Below, piece by piece: positions 46,752 through 58,527 of a stretch of DNA of 64,000 bases; within the stretch, counting starts at the first letter, position 1; the number at the start of each line of letters is the position of its first letter. A program made the translations under genes and the position numbers. Source of the DNA: Methylocella silvestris (GTDB lineage Bacteria > Pseudomonadota > Alphaproteobacteria > Rhizobiales > Beijerinckiaceae); NCBI RefSeq assembly GCF_002891535.1, contig NZ_PDZR01000014.1, positions 1-64,000 on the forward strand, in the 5' to 3' direction. The notes beneath the pieces are model-generated. The model was not told where the DNA came from and searched no databases. It saw only the letters and a program-made list of their open reading frames with translations.

Positions 46752-47801
46752 TCACTCCGCCGGGCGGCGCATGGCGATGACATGCCGGTCCAGCTCGTCC
46801 CCGGACAGAGCGGCGCGGTCAAGATCGCGCGAGACGTGGCGCAGCACCTCCGCCGCCGCGTCGCCGAGCTGCGCCTTATAGCCGGTGATCGCGCGCGCGA
46901 AGACGTTGTAGATCATGACGGCCGGAATGGCGGCGACAAGGCCCATCGCCGTCGCCAGCAGCGCTTCGGCGATGCCCGGGGCGACGACCGCAAGATTGGT
47001 CGTGTGAGTCTTCGATATGCCGATGAAGCTGTCCATGATGCCCCACACCGTGCCGAACAGACCGACGAACGGGGCCGTCGCGCCGATCGTCGCGACCACC
47101 GAGGTTCCACGCGCGATCTTTCGCCCCGCATGCGCCTCGAGACGGGACAAAAGCGCCGCGACGCGCTCCTTGACGCCCTCTGCCGGCAAGCCGCGCGAGC
47201 GGACTTCCTCGCTCCGCGCCGCCTCGACGAAGCGGGCGACCGGCGAGCGCTGATCCTTGAACGCGGTTTGCGCCGCACTGAGATCTTCGGCCTCTGTGAC
47301 CGCCTCAAGGTCCCGGCGCGCCGATGCGCGGGCCCGCCACAGCTCCAGGCTTTTGACGAGCCAGATCGTCCAGGTGACGAGCGAGGCGAAGGCGAGGCCG
47401 ATCATCACGCCTTTCACGATACGGTCGGCGTGCAGGAACATGCCCCAGGGCGAAAGGTCTGTCGGCGTCGCCGCCGCAAGGGATGTCATTGGCTGTGGCT
47501 CGGCTTTTGCGGGCTCCAGCCCGGACGGGCTTGTGGCTGGATGCGGAGTTACGGCCGCAAGCTCCTGCGGGCTGGCCGGTTCGACGACCGGCGTTTGACT
47601 TCCCGGTTGCGCCGGCGCCGCCTCCGGAGCGGCGCTTGGCGTTTGCTCGCCGGCCGGAACGGGAGATTGCGTCGCCGCCGGCTGCGCGCCCAAGGGCGCA
47701 GCGCTCAAGGCGAAAGCCAGCACGAGGCCTGCAAGCCTAGCGCACAGCCAGTCGCGACCGCGATCTGCCGCGCACGACAAGTCCGTTTCCAGTCGGATCA
47801 T
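46752..47801 (-). CDS. exbB: Biopolymer transport protein ExbB
   Basis: 349 residues. It carries an N-terminal signal-like segment and an Ala/Pro-rich periplasmic extension of about 100 residues, as in rhizobial ExbB. Three membrane helices follow, with ATIGATAPFVGLFGTVWGIMDSFIGI and VAPGIAEALLATAMGLVAAIPAVMIYNVF, the ExbB/MotA family core. The ATG at 47801 has GGGAAC upstream. The translation start lies in a 21-base tandem duplication (47800-47834). First gene of exbB-exbD-tonB, with the lanmodulin-like gene next. Confidence 0.9.
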   Translation of the reverse strand: MIRLETDLSCAADRGRDWLCARLAGLVLAFALSAAPLGAQPAATQSPVPAGEQTPSAAPEAAPAQPGSQTPVVEPASPQELAAVTPHPATSPSGLEPAKAEPQPMTSLAAATPTDLSPWGMFLHADRIVKGVMIGLAFASLVTWTIWLVKSLELWRARASARRDLEAVTEAEDLSAAQTAFKDQRSPVARFVEAARSEEVRSRGLPAEGVKERVAALLSRLEAHAGRKIARGTSVVATIGATAPFVGLFGTVWGIMDSFIGISKTHTTNLAVVAPGIAEALLATAMGLVAAIPAVMIYNVFARAITGYKAQLGDAAAEVLRHVSRDLDRAALSGDELDRHVIAMRRPAE

Positions 47802-47834
47802 AGAAAAGTTCCCGTCAACAATAGAATAGTTCCC
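47800..47834 (-). repeat. Tandem direct repeat at the exbB start
   Basis: On the minus strand GGGAACTATTCTAT (47834-47821) is repeated as GGGAACTTTTCTAT (47813-47800), 21 bases apart and 13 of 14 identical. The second copy contains the Shine-Dalgarno and runs into the ATG. It may be a duplicated initiation region or a two-turn operator. Confidence 0.6.
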
Positions 47835-48077
47835 AATTAGGCCGCCGCTCGAGGTGATTATAAAGAATGACGCGTCCGCCAACCAGAAATTCAATCGATC
47901 TGGCGACTATTTGATGGATTTTACGCCTCGGCAAGCCGCAAGCGAGCGGCATGCGGGAAGAGGCAAGATCGCCCTTTGCTGATTCCGGCGAAATCAACCG
48001 GTGGCGGCGCGGGCATTGAAGACTCCCGCTCAGCAGTTCGGAGGGGTTCGCGCGGCCTTCTATGATCGGAATATGCT

Positions 48078-48911
48078 CTAATGCGCCATAAGGACCGGCA
48101 GATTCGCCTCGGCCAGAATCTCGCTGGTCACTTTGCCGAAAATCAATTGCCGCAGCCGGCTGCGCGTATAACCCCCCTTGATCAAAAGATCGGCGCCAAG
48201 CGAAGCGGCGGTGGCGAGAAGCGCGGCCCCGGGCGATTCATCCTTGGCCTCGATGACGCCGACCCGCGCGGGGGCGCCGTGCCGGCGCAGGCTCCGCGCC
48301 ATTTGTTCGTCGCTCGGCCCCGGCAGAGCCGGTCCCGGCACGGTGAGGATGATCACGTCACGGGCGCGTTCGAGCAGCGGCATGGCGAAGGCGACGCTGC
48401 GCACCGTGTCGGTCGTTCCATTCCAGGCGATGGCGATGCATTCGCCAAGCGTCTGCGGCGGCTCGGGCGGCGCGATGAGCACGGGCCGCCCGCTTTCGAA
48501 CAAAACCGCCTCAAGCGTCGATTTACGCGGCAGGCGGGGTCCCGTCCCCGGCCGCCCCACGGCGATCAAATCGAATGCGCGGCCATATTCGCCGACCCCG
48601 CTGTCCGACACGAGCGCGTCGCCAAGCCAGCCATAGGACGGCCGCGCCTCGCCATCGCGCGGCCGCTCGATATGCCGGCTCTCCATGAAGCCTTCGAAAG
48701 TCCGGCGGCCGTGATCGACGAAATCGCGACGCGTGCGATGGTCGAGGACAACGCCGCTGAGGGCAAAATCCGCAGCGACGAATTCGACGACGTCTGGGCC
48801 GACGGCGACCCCCTCGATGTAGGAATTGAACCGGCGCGCCAGCGTCAGAGCCGAAGTCATCACCGCGTCCATCATGACGTGGTCCTCGACCGGTATCAGG
48901 ATCGATTTCAT
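48078..48911 (-). CDS. Universal stress protein (two UspA domains)
   Basis: 277 residues. MKSILIPVEDHVMMDAVMTSALTLARRF opens domain 1. CIAIAWNGTTDTVRSVAFAMPLLERA opens domain 2, ending GADLLIKGGYTRSRLRQLIFGKVTSEILAEANLPVLMAH with the GGYxxSRxRE-like nucleotide-binding loop. Such tandem Usp proteins respond to starvation and stress. It stands alone. Confidence 0.88.
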   Translation of the reverse strand: MKSILIPVEDHVMMDAVMTSALTLARRFNSYIEGVAVGPDVVEFVAADFALSGVVLDHRTRRDFVDHGRRTFEGFMESRHIERPRDGEARPSYGWLGDALVSDSGVGEYGRAFDLIAVGRPGTGPRLPRKSTLEAVLFESGRPVLIAPPEPPQTLGECIAIAWNGTTDTVRSVAFAMPLLERARDVIILTVPGPALPGPSDEQMARSLRRHGAPARVGVIEAKDESPGAALLATAASLGADLLIKGGYTRSRLRQLIFGKVTSEILAEANLPVLMAH

Positions 48912-49131
48912 CGGACGAAGCCCCTGCCCTCACCACCGCCGCCATGATGCGCCTTTTGGCGGGCGAAATCATCCTCTGCGCCGCTCTGACGAAGCGCGGC
49001 GCATAACGAAAGCTTCACCATAAAATAGCTATTGACTGATAAATATCTTTACTCAACATAAGCTTGACCTTAACTGATTGAATTGCGGCTTTCGTGAGGC
49101 GAATGAACCCGCCCGCCCAAGGGGCACGTCG

Positions 49132-52100
49132 ATGGGCGGTGTTACGTCGATTGCAGAAGCGCGACACTTAAAGAAACTCGACACACGCGAAACGCACATC
49201 GAGCGGCTACTCGCCGACGCCCGCCTGAAACTCGTCGAGACCGGCGCCCGCAACCGTCTCATCCACACGCCGCGCGGCGCCAAACGCACGCGCTGCCTGC
49301 CGCTGGTCGGCGCCAAGCCCGATCCCGTCTTTGTCAACCTCGTCCGCGAAGGCAAGCAGCTGCGCTTCCTCCCTGTCGCCGGCCAAGAGGCCCACGTGAA
49401 GGCGACTCAGGCCAAGGCAGCTCACGCCAAGGCGTCGCGGCCCGATCACGAGGCGGCGGCGCGCGGCGGCGGGCATCCCGGCCGCAGCGGTCTGCAAACC
49501 CTGCTTGCGCCGGAAGTCCTGCAAAAGCGCCTGCACGCGATCTATCGCGACGGCAAGACCGCAGAGGAGGAGCGCGGCGTCAACATCCTCTTTCTCGCGC
49601 TTGGCTTTCTGCGCTGGTACGAAGACGAGAGATCCGACGCTCTGCGCGAGGCGCCGCTGATCCTGCTGCCGATCACCCTCGTTCGCGACGCCAGAAGATC
49701 AACCTTCGACCTCGTCTTCCGCGACGACGATATTGTGTCCAACCAGGCGCTACAGGAGCGTTTGCGCGGCGATTTCGCGATCAGCCTGCCGGATGTGCCC
49801 GACGCCGAAAACTGGCTGCCAAGCGGCTATTTCAGCGCTGTCGCGACCGCGATCTCCGCGAAGCGGCGCTGGTCGATCGACGCCGACGCGGTCGAAGTCG
49901 GCTTCTTCTCCTCCTCGAAGCTGCTCATCTTGCGCGACCTTGATCCCGCCAACTGGCCGCATAATTCCTTGAGCGGACATCCGCTCGTGCGCGGGCTGCT
50001 GCGCGACGGCTTCGCCAGCGAGCCGCCTTTGTTCATGGAAGACGCGAGGCTCGACGAGATCCTTGCGCCGCAAGATCTCGTTCAGGTGGTCGACGCCGAT
50101 TCCTCGCAGACGCGCGTTATCGAAAGCGTGCGCGCCGGGCGCAATCTGATCGTGCAGGGACCACCCGGCACCGGCAAGTCGCAGACCATCACCAACATCA
50201 TCGCCGCCGCGGCGCATGACGGCAAGACGGTGCTTTTCGTCGCCGAAAAAATGGCCGCGCTGAACGTCGTCTTCGATCGCCTGAAAAACGCCGGCCTCGG
50301 CGATCTTTGCCTCGAACTGCACAGCCACACGGCCAACAAGAGGCTGGTCGCGGACCGGCTCGAACAGACTCTGCAGTCGGCCGCTGATCGCGACTTCGAG
50401 GATCTGAAGACGGCGGACGAACTCGCGGCCGTCCGCAGCGCGCTCAATCATGTCGCCGGCCGGCTCCACCTTCCGGTATCCGACACCGGCATGACCGCGC
50501 GCCAGGCGCTCGGAATCCAGATCGCCGCCAATGCCCGCCAGATCACGCCGGACGCCGCGCTGGTCAAAATCGCGGCGCGCTGGACGCGGGAGGATTACGA
50601 GTCGAGAGCCCAATGCGTCGAACGGCTCGCCACGCTGACGGCGGGCGCCGGGCCGCTGCACCGCCATGTCTATTTCGGGGTGCGCCGGAGCGCGCTTCAG
50701 CCAGCCGACTTCCAGCGCCTCGCGCCGCAGATGAAGCGCCTCGCCGAGGAAGCGGGCGCGCTCGCCGCAACCGCCTCCGGCGTCGCCCGCTTTCTTGGCC
50801 TGCAGCGCAGCGCCACTCTCGCCGGGGTTAGCAGCCTCATCGGCCTCCTGCGGGTCGTCGCCGCGCTGCCTCCAGAAGGGCTTGCGATCGCAAGGGCGAT
50901 CCGCGAGCCCGCCACCCTTGACCGCGTGATCGAGACCGCGAAAAAGGGGCTCGACTGGCGTAGGCGCCACGTTCATTTCGCCGGCGCGTTCGAGCAGGGC
51001 ATCTGGCGCGCTCCGCTTGCCCGGCTGCGCCCGGCGCTGGCCCGCGGAGCGTCTTTCTGGCCGGCGCGCTTCTCAAAAGCCTGTCGCGACAGTGAGCGTC
51101 TTATCCGCGGCCTTGCGACAGCCCCTCTGCCGAAGAGTTTGGCGGGCCGCCTCGCGCTCGTCGACGAGTTGATCCGCGGTCAGGAGCTCGCAAGCGCCCT
51201 CGACGTCGAATCTTATTTTTTGCGCGACATCCTCGGCGGCCTGTGGCGCGGCAGCGAAACCGATTTCTCCTTGCTTCACCGGACGGCGCTGACGCTCAAG
51301 GAACTCGCCCTGTTCGACGCCGACCTCAATTTCGACCGCATCATCGAGCTCGCGCGCAAAGGCGTCGCCGGCCCCTTCGCCGATGATATCGAGGCGAACC
51401 TCAACGGGCTAAAGCCGCTGGTCGCGGCGACGCTGCAGGCGCTCGACGTCGACCTCGCGGCCCTGTTCAAGACCAAGACGATCGGCGCAATCGATCTCGA
51501 ACGCCTCGCCGAACGCGCCAGCCAGTGGGCAATTCATCCGGGCCGCTTCGAGGAATGGGCCCGGCTCGCCAAGGCGGACCGGCAAATGCGCGCGATCGGT
51601 CCTCCCTCCTTCGCCGACGCGCTCGCCAGCGGCGCGCTCGAGCCGACGCGCGCGCCCGCCATGATCGAAGCCGCATTCGCCGAGGCGACATGGCGGCGCG
51701 CAATCGCCGCCGATCCCGAGCTCGCGGCCTTCGACGGCGATCGCCACAACGCCTTGATCGCAATTTTCCGCGCCCTCGAGCAGCGCCGCCGCCGCGCGGT
51801 CGCCCTCGGCGTGCGCGCCCGACACCAGGCCGACCTGCCCCGCGGCGCGCTCGGCGCGATGGGCGTCGTCAGGGGCGAGATCGGCCGCAAGCGCAATCAC
51901 ATGCCCCTGCGCAAATTGATGAAGACGGCCGGCGAGACGGTGCAGAAGATCAAGCCGGTGTTCCTGATGAGCCCGCTTTCGGTCGCGCAATATCTGCCGC
52001 CGGGCGCGCTCGAATTCGATCTTCTCGTCATCGACGAGGCCAGCCAGGTGCGGCCGGGCGACGCGCTCGGCGTCGTCGCCCGCTGCCGCCAGATGGTCAT

Positions 52101-53924
52101 CGTCGGCGACAAGAAGCAGCTTCCGCCAACGCAATTCTTCGACCGCATGCTGGCCGATGACGTCGATTCGACCGACGAGGACGAGGCCACGGGCCGAGGC
52201 GGCGCGAGCTTTGCCCCGGTCAGCGACCTCGAGAGCATCCTGTCGCTCTGCGAGGCGCGCGGCGTCGAAAGCCAGATGCTGCGCTGGCACTATCGTTCGC
52301 GCCACCCTTCCCTGATCGAGGTCTCGAACGCGGAATTCTATCACCGCCTCATCATGCCGCTGGCGCCGACGAGCGAGCGCGGCGACAAGGGCCTCATCGT
52401 GCGGCGCGTCGCCGGCTCCTACGATCGCGGCGGCCTTCGAACCAATCTTGTCGAGGCCGAGGCGATCGCGGCGGCCTGCGCTGAGCACGCGCGAGCCAAT
52501 CCCGAGCTTTCGCTCGGCGTCATCACCTTCTCGACGGCGCAGCGCGACCTCATCGGCGACTGCCTCGACACGCGGCGGCGCAGCGATCCTCTGCTCGAGG
52601 CCTTTTTGCGCGAGCGCGGCCGCGAGGATGTTTTCGTCAAAAATCTCGAAAATGTGCAGGGCGACGAGCGCGACGTGATCCTGATCTCGGTTGGCTACGG
52701 CCCGCGCGAGCCGGGCAAGCCGCTCGACCGGATGGCCTTCGGTCCGATCTCCAGCGAGGGCGGCGAGCGCCGCCTCAATGTGCTGTTCACAAGGGCGCGG
52801 GCGCGCTGCGAGATCTTCGCCTCCTTCGGCTCGGGCGACATCAACCTCGAACGCGCGACGGGGGCGGGACCGCGCGTGCTGAAACGGTTCCTGCAATTTG
52901 CCGAAACCGGCGTTCTCGAAGAAGCGAAGGCCACCGGCGGCGATTTCGAGTCGCCGTTCGAAGCCAATGTCGCCGCCGCAATCGAATCGATGGGATTTGC
53001 CGTCGAATCGCAGGTCGGCTCGGCCGGCTTTCGCCTCGATCTCGCCGTGCGCGATCCGGCCCGCCCTGGTCGCTTCATCCTCGGCGTCGAATGCGACGGC
53101 GCGACCTATCATTCGGCGCTATGGGCGCGCGAGCGGGACCGCTTGCGCCAGGAGGTGTTGGAAGGCTCGGCTGGCGCATTCACCGCATCTGGAGCACGGA
53201 CTGGTTCTATCGTCGCGACGAACAGCTGCGCAAGCTCAAAGCCGCGCTCGAAACCGCACGCGGCGAGGCGCGTCCGGCGCCGACGCCTGGCGCCGCAAGC
53301 CAAAATGCGAAACCGGCGCCCGCGCGTCGGACTGCCGGCAAGACGAGACCAAAGGAGCGCGCCGCAGCAGAGCCCGGGACAAAGCGCCCCGCCCTTCGGG
53401 TCGCAGCCCTGCCGGCCCCCTATGTCATGGCGAGCGGAGACGCTTTCCCCGGCGAAGCCATCGACGCCATGGACGCGCCCCATCTCGCCGCGATCGCCCG
53501 CTCGGTGATCGAACAGGAAGGGCCGATCCGCCAGGATGAAATCATGCGCCGGGTCGCTTCCTTTTTTGGCCGCGATCGGCTCGGGGGACGCGCGGCGCAA
53601 AATCTTGCCGCCGCCTTCGATCTCCTGAAAACAAAGGCCGCGGAGCTGTGCCGGGACGGCGAATTCTGGCTCACCGCAAATCAGAAGCGCGCGCCACAGG
53701 TGCGCTGCCGCGCCAGCGCGCCGGCGCGACTGCAAAAGCTGGCGATGATCGCCCCGGTCGAAATCAAGGCGGCGATCGAGATGGCCGGCGCGCGCGCGAA
53801 GGAAAATGGCGAGGCGGATCTTGCGGCGGCGGTGGCGGCGCTGCTCGGCCTGCCAAGACGGCCGGCCCGCGCCAGGGCGCGCGCCGCCGCTTCCTCCACG
53901 GAAAGAATTTCAGCCAAGATCTGA
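49132..53924 (+). pseudogene. DUF4011/COG1112 superfamily 1 helicase-nuclease, frameshifted
   Basis: Frame 1 runs 49132-53508; the true C-terminus continues in another frame to 53924. Joined length is about 1597 residues. The N-terminal DUF4011-type part (ARLKLVETGARNRLIHT) precedes Walker A GPPGTGKSQT near residue 345 and motif II VIDEASQVRPGDALG near 965. Helicase motifs VGDKKQLPPTQFF and LNVLFTRARARCEIF follow. A Vsr/MTES_1575-like nuclease (FESPFEANVAAAIESMGF, RLDLAV, VECDGATYHS) is next. WRIHRIWSTDWFYRR and a DUF3320-like tail are in the second frame. A missing C at 53164-53166 breaks GLGWRIHR. Similar proteins sit in defence loci. Confidence 0.8.
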
Positions 53925-54883
53925 CGGATCGAAAGCCCGAAACGTCGAGCAGAATTCGCAGGTGACGCCAATCCGTCCGTCGTCGCCAACCATTTCCCTG
54001 CGCTCCTGCGGCGAAAAGCCAAGCAGCATGGCCCTGACGCTCTCGTCCGAACAGCGGCAGGCGTCGCGCACGCTCTGCGGCTCGAATACTTTTACGCCCG
54101 GCTCGTGGAACAGGCGGTAGAGCAGCCGCTCGCTGGACAGCATCGGATCAACCAGCTCGTGGTCCTCGATGGTCGCAACCAGCGCCTTGGCCTCGGTCCA
54201 GGCGTCGTCCTCGCGCAGGGGCTCATAGGCGACGCTGGGCGGCGTGTCGCCGGGAGGAAGATCAATCGGTCCGCGCCGTTCGGCGGCGCTCGGGAGGAAT
54301 TGCACCAAAAGGCCGCCGGCGCGCCAGCTGACGCCCTCGGTCGTCACATGCTGCGCCACGGCGAGTCGCACCTGCGTCGGAATTTGCTCGGATTGACGGA
54401 AATATTGATGCGCGGCTTCCTCCAGCCCCTGCCCGGTCAGCGCAACGACGCCCTGATAGCGCGCCGCCTCGGCGCCCTGGTCGATTGTAAAGGCAAGGTG
54501 CCCGGCGCCAAGCAGATCGGCGCCCGGCGGCGCTTGATTGAGGCGGGCGGCGTCGAATCGCGCAAAGGCGCGCAGCCGATCCGGGGCGTCGAAATCGACG
54601 ACCACCATATCGACCGGCCCGTCGCCACGCGTCTGCAGCTGGAAGCGGCCGGCGATTTTCAGCGACGATCCCAGCATCACGGTCAGCGCCAGCGCCTCGC
54701 CAAGGACGCGCGCGACGGCGACAGGATAGGCGTGCCGCTTCAAAATTTCGTCGACGCTGGGGCCAAGCCGCACGACCCTGCCGCGCACGTCGAGCCGCTC
54801 AACCGCGAAGGGCAGCACGGCGTCGTCCTGCCCGCGATCCGAAACGACGCGCGATTGCGGCGCGTTGTCAGGTCGCCAGCCGC

Positions 54884-54887
<4 letters not shown>
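53910..54887 (-). CDS. hslO: Redox-regulated chaperone Hsp33
   Basis: 325 residues. The N-terminal substrate-binding domain ([53 protein letters not shown]) is followed by the zinc switch DACRCSD and CEFC near the C-terminus. Cysteine oxidation activates holdase function. The start overlaps the argF stop by 4 bases, giving argD-argF-hslO, an order common in this group. Its 3' end overlaps the helicase pseudogene by 15 bases. Confidence 0.94.
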
Positions 54888-55833
<946 letters not shown>

Positions 55834-55837
<4 letters not shown>

Positions 55838-57036
55838 CCCGCGGCCTCATTGACGCCGGACGTCGCTTTCTCAAGACGCGCGCAGGCGGCCCCGAGCCGC
55901 TTCACCCCTTCGGCCGCTTCCGCCTCGCTGATAATCAGCGGCGGCAGCAGGCGGGCGACATTGTCGCCGGCTGGAATGACGAGAATTTTCTCGGCCCGCG
56001 CGGCGACGACGAAATCCGCTACCGGCGCGCGGAGCTCAAGCCCGAGCATCAGGCCCTCGCCGCGCACATTGGCGACGGTCCGCGGATAGGCCTCGATCAA
56101 CGTCATCAGCCCCTGCTTCAGCCTGCCGCCGACCGCCGCGACATGATCCAGAAACCCCGGCGCCAGAACAACGTCGAGGACGGCGTTGCCGATGCTGGTC
56201 GCAAGCGGATTGCCGCCATAGGTCGTCCCATGCGTTCCGACCGTCATGCCCTTGCCGGCCTCCCGCGTTGCGAGGAAAGCGCCGAGCGGAAATCCGCCGC
56301 CGATGCCTTTGGCGATCGCCATGATGTCCGGCTTTACGCCGTAGAGCTCATAAGCGAAGAGCGTGCCGGTGCGGCCGACGCCGGACTGAACTTCATCGCA
56401 GACGAGCAGCAGGCCATTTGCGTCGCAAAGCGCGCGCAGGCCGCGCATGAACGCTGTGGAGGCGACGCGAATTCCCGCCTCGCCCTGAATGGGCTCGACC
56501 AGGATCGCTCCCGTCTGCGGGCCGATCGCGGCCCTCACCGCATCGAGATCGCCAAATTCGACAGAGTCGAAGCCCTCGAGTTTGGGACCGAAGCCATCAA
56601 GATATTTCGGATTGCCGCCGGCCGCGATGGTGGCGAGCGTGCGGCCGTGGAAGGCGCCCTTGAAGGTCACGATGCGGAATTTTTCCGGATGGCCGGAAAC
56701 GGATTGATATTTGCGCGCCGTCTTGATCGCCCCTTCGACCGCCTCGGCGCCGGAATTGGTAAAGAAGACGAAGTCGGCGAAGCTCGCTTCGCACAGGCGC
56801 GCGGCGAGACGCTCGGCTTGCGGAATCTCGAACAGATTCGACGTGTGCCAGAGCTTGCGGCCCTGCGCGATCAGCGCCTCGACAAGGTGAGGATGGCTGT
56901 AGCCGAGCGAGGCCACGGCGATGCCGCCGCCAAAATCGAGATAGCGCTCGCCGTCCGTCGCCGTCAGCCAGGCGCCCTCGCCATGATCGAAGGCAAGATG
57001 CGCGCGCGCATAGGTCGGAAGCAGCGACGAGGGCAA
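55834..57036 (-). CDS. argD: Acetylornithine aminotransferase
   Basis: 400 residues from a TTG start at 57036 (GGAG seven bases upstream). [20 protein letters not shown] is the usual family start. [40 protein letters not shown] and [14 protein letters not shown] (PLP lysine) identify it. An ATG at 57108 is in frame, but the stretch from it passes through a terminator-like hairpin, so TTG is preferred. First gene of argD-argF-hslO. Confidence 0.9.
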
Positions 57037-57078
57037 AGGTTCGCTCCGGGTTGACGTTCGGTCCGATTGGGAAGCCGC

Positions 57079-57106
57079 AAAAATCAAAAGCCGCCCATTG
57101 GGCGGC
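57079..57106 (-). terminator. Terminator- or attenuator-like hairpin in the argD leader
   Basis: On the minus strand GCCGCCC-AAT-GGGCGGC (57106-57090) is followed by TTTTGATTTTT, about 45 bases before the TTG start. It could be an attenuator or the end of an upstream transcript. Confidence 0.45.
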
Positions 57107-57108
57107 AA

Positions 57109-57743
57109 AAGTCGTTGAGCGCAATGTAGGCATTCCCTCCGGCCGGGTCAATTAGGAGGTATTGGTCGGAGCCTGGCCGCGCGTCAGCCTTGCGCAAGTT
57201 GCTTCGGCTAGCCTCAGAGGCGTGGAGCTGCGCCCGACGCGCGGAGCGGCCGGCCGGCGCAGCTTTTGACGCAAACGCCAGCGCGGCCGGCGAGGGCTCG
57301 CGAGGGTTAGCGCCTGCCGCCAATGGATAAAGAGGGGAGTCTTGCGCCCCGCCGCGCGCAAGCACTTGTTGAAAACCTGCCTGCGCCCTCCGTGAGGCTT
57401 GCATGCATTTCTACCACTAGTGTAGCGTTTGCCCTGCAAGCCACGACATATCGTGTTCAGCAGCCGCCGCGGCGGAGGCGAGCAGAACGGGCGTCGTGAA
57501 TGCGGGCGCTGAATCGTCTCGCGCGCAAACGCGCAACGCCTCGGCGCCGCACGAAATGGCGGCCGCAAGGTTCAAAAGGATCGCGAGGCTTCTTGTCAAA
57601 CGGCGCAACGATAGGCCGCGCACACGATCCGGAGCCAGTGGCATTTTCCGGATCAAATGAAGCCTGAAAACAAAATGTAAAGGCGCAGCGTACGGGGCCA
57701 GTCAATGGCGCGCCGGCGGATCGCCAAACCCTGGGAGAGTTCG
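57109..57743. other. Gene-poor stretch between argD and gcrA
   Basis: No gene is supported. A minus-strand frame at 57417-57656 has a hydrophobic start but no recognisable family. A GAATC (GANTC-type methylation) site is at 57511-57515, and an internal CACTAGTG palindrome is near 57414-57421. Confidence 0.4.
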
Positions 57744-58418
57744 ATGTCCTGGACCGATGAACGCATCGACCTGCTGCAGAAAATGTGGCTGCAGGGAATG
57801 AGCGCCAGCAAGATCGCCAATGAGCTTGCAAATGGCCTGACCCGCAACGCCGTGATCGGCAAGGTCTACAGGCTCGGGCTCTCCGGCCGCGCCAAGGGCG
57901 ACGCGCCAACCGACGGCGAGGCGAGCCCGAAAGCTATGCCGCGCTCCCCGGCGCGAACGTCCAGCCATGGGTCCGGCCATGGGTCGCTTGGCCACGCCTC
58001 GGGCCCGATCGCCCATCATCCGGTCGCCCCGGTTCATCACGCCTCCGCCCCGATCGCCAGCCAGGGCGCGCACTACCAGATGTCGCGGGCGCAGCCACAG
58101 CCGACCGCCCACAGGCCGTCTGCCGGCCCCGGCCTCATCAGCGGAAATACAGCGCTGGCCGCGGAACCGATGCGCTTCGAGGCCCCGCTACAGGCTCCGA
58201 GCGCAGACGTCGTCGTGCCGATCATCGAGCCGGTGACCATCATGGAGCTGCGTGAATCGATGTGCAGATGGCCGATCGGCGATCCGACGCAGGCCGATTT
58301 CCGTTTCTGCGGCGCGCGCAAAACGCCCGGCGCGGGGCCCTATTGCGGCTGTCATTCGGCTATCGCCTATCAACCGCAGCAGGATCGCCGCCGGCAGCGT
58401 CCGCCAAAAATCGCTTAA
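57744..58418 (+). CDS. gcrA: GcrA family cell cycle regulator
   Basis: 224 residues. SWTDERIDLLQKMWLQGMSASKIANEL and GLTRNAVIGKVYRLGLSGR are the GcrA HTH. A His/Pro-rich linker leads to the C-terminal sigma-interacting domain (ESMCRWPIGDPTQADFRFCGARKTPGAGPYCGCHSAIAYQP). GcrA binds sigma-70 and activates promoters with methylated GANTC, controlling the cell cycle. The Shine-Dalgarno GGGAGAG precedes the ATG at 57744. The linker is unusually rich in His and Gly. Confidence 0.93.
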   Translation: MSWTDERIDLLQKMWLQGMSASKIANELANGLTRNAVIGKVYRLGLSGRAKGDAPTDGEASPKAMPRSPARTSSHGSGHGSLGHASGPIAHHPVAPVHHASAPIASQGAHYQMSRAQPQPTAHRPSAGPGLISGNTALAAEPMRFEAPLQAPSADVVVPIIEPVTIMELRESMCRWPIGDPTQADFRFCGARKTPGAGPYCGCHSAIAYQPQQDRRRQRPPKIA

Positions 58419-58505
58419 GTCGCGCAATCAGGATCCGCCTTGCCGCCGAAAGCGTGACAGCGTCAACGCCATGCAACGCGGCCCGTCAAATCGGGCTGGG
58501 TCGCG

Positions 58506-58527
58506 CCGGACGCCTCAAGGCGTCCGG
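58506..58527. terminator. Hairpin between gcrA and phoB
   Basis: CCGGACGCC-TCAA-GGCGTCCGG, a 9-base stem, overlapping the phoB stop and lying 88 bases past gcrA. No T run; possibly a bidirectional terminator of the convergent pair. Confidence 0.45.

Noticed and set aside
57037-57108. ATG at 57108 as the argD start
   Set aside because: The added residues come from a terminator-like hairpin; the TTG at 57036 has a good Shine-Dalgarno and matches the family start.
57417-57656. 79-codon minus-strand frame with a hydrophobic start between argD and gcrA
   Set aside because: No convincing Shine-Dalgarno or family motif; too short and low in evidence to call.
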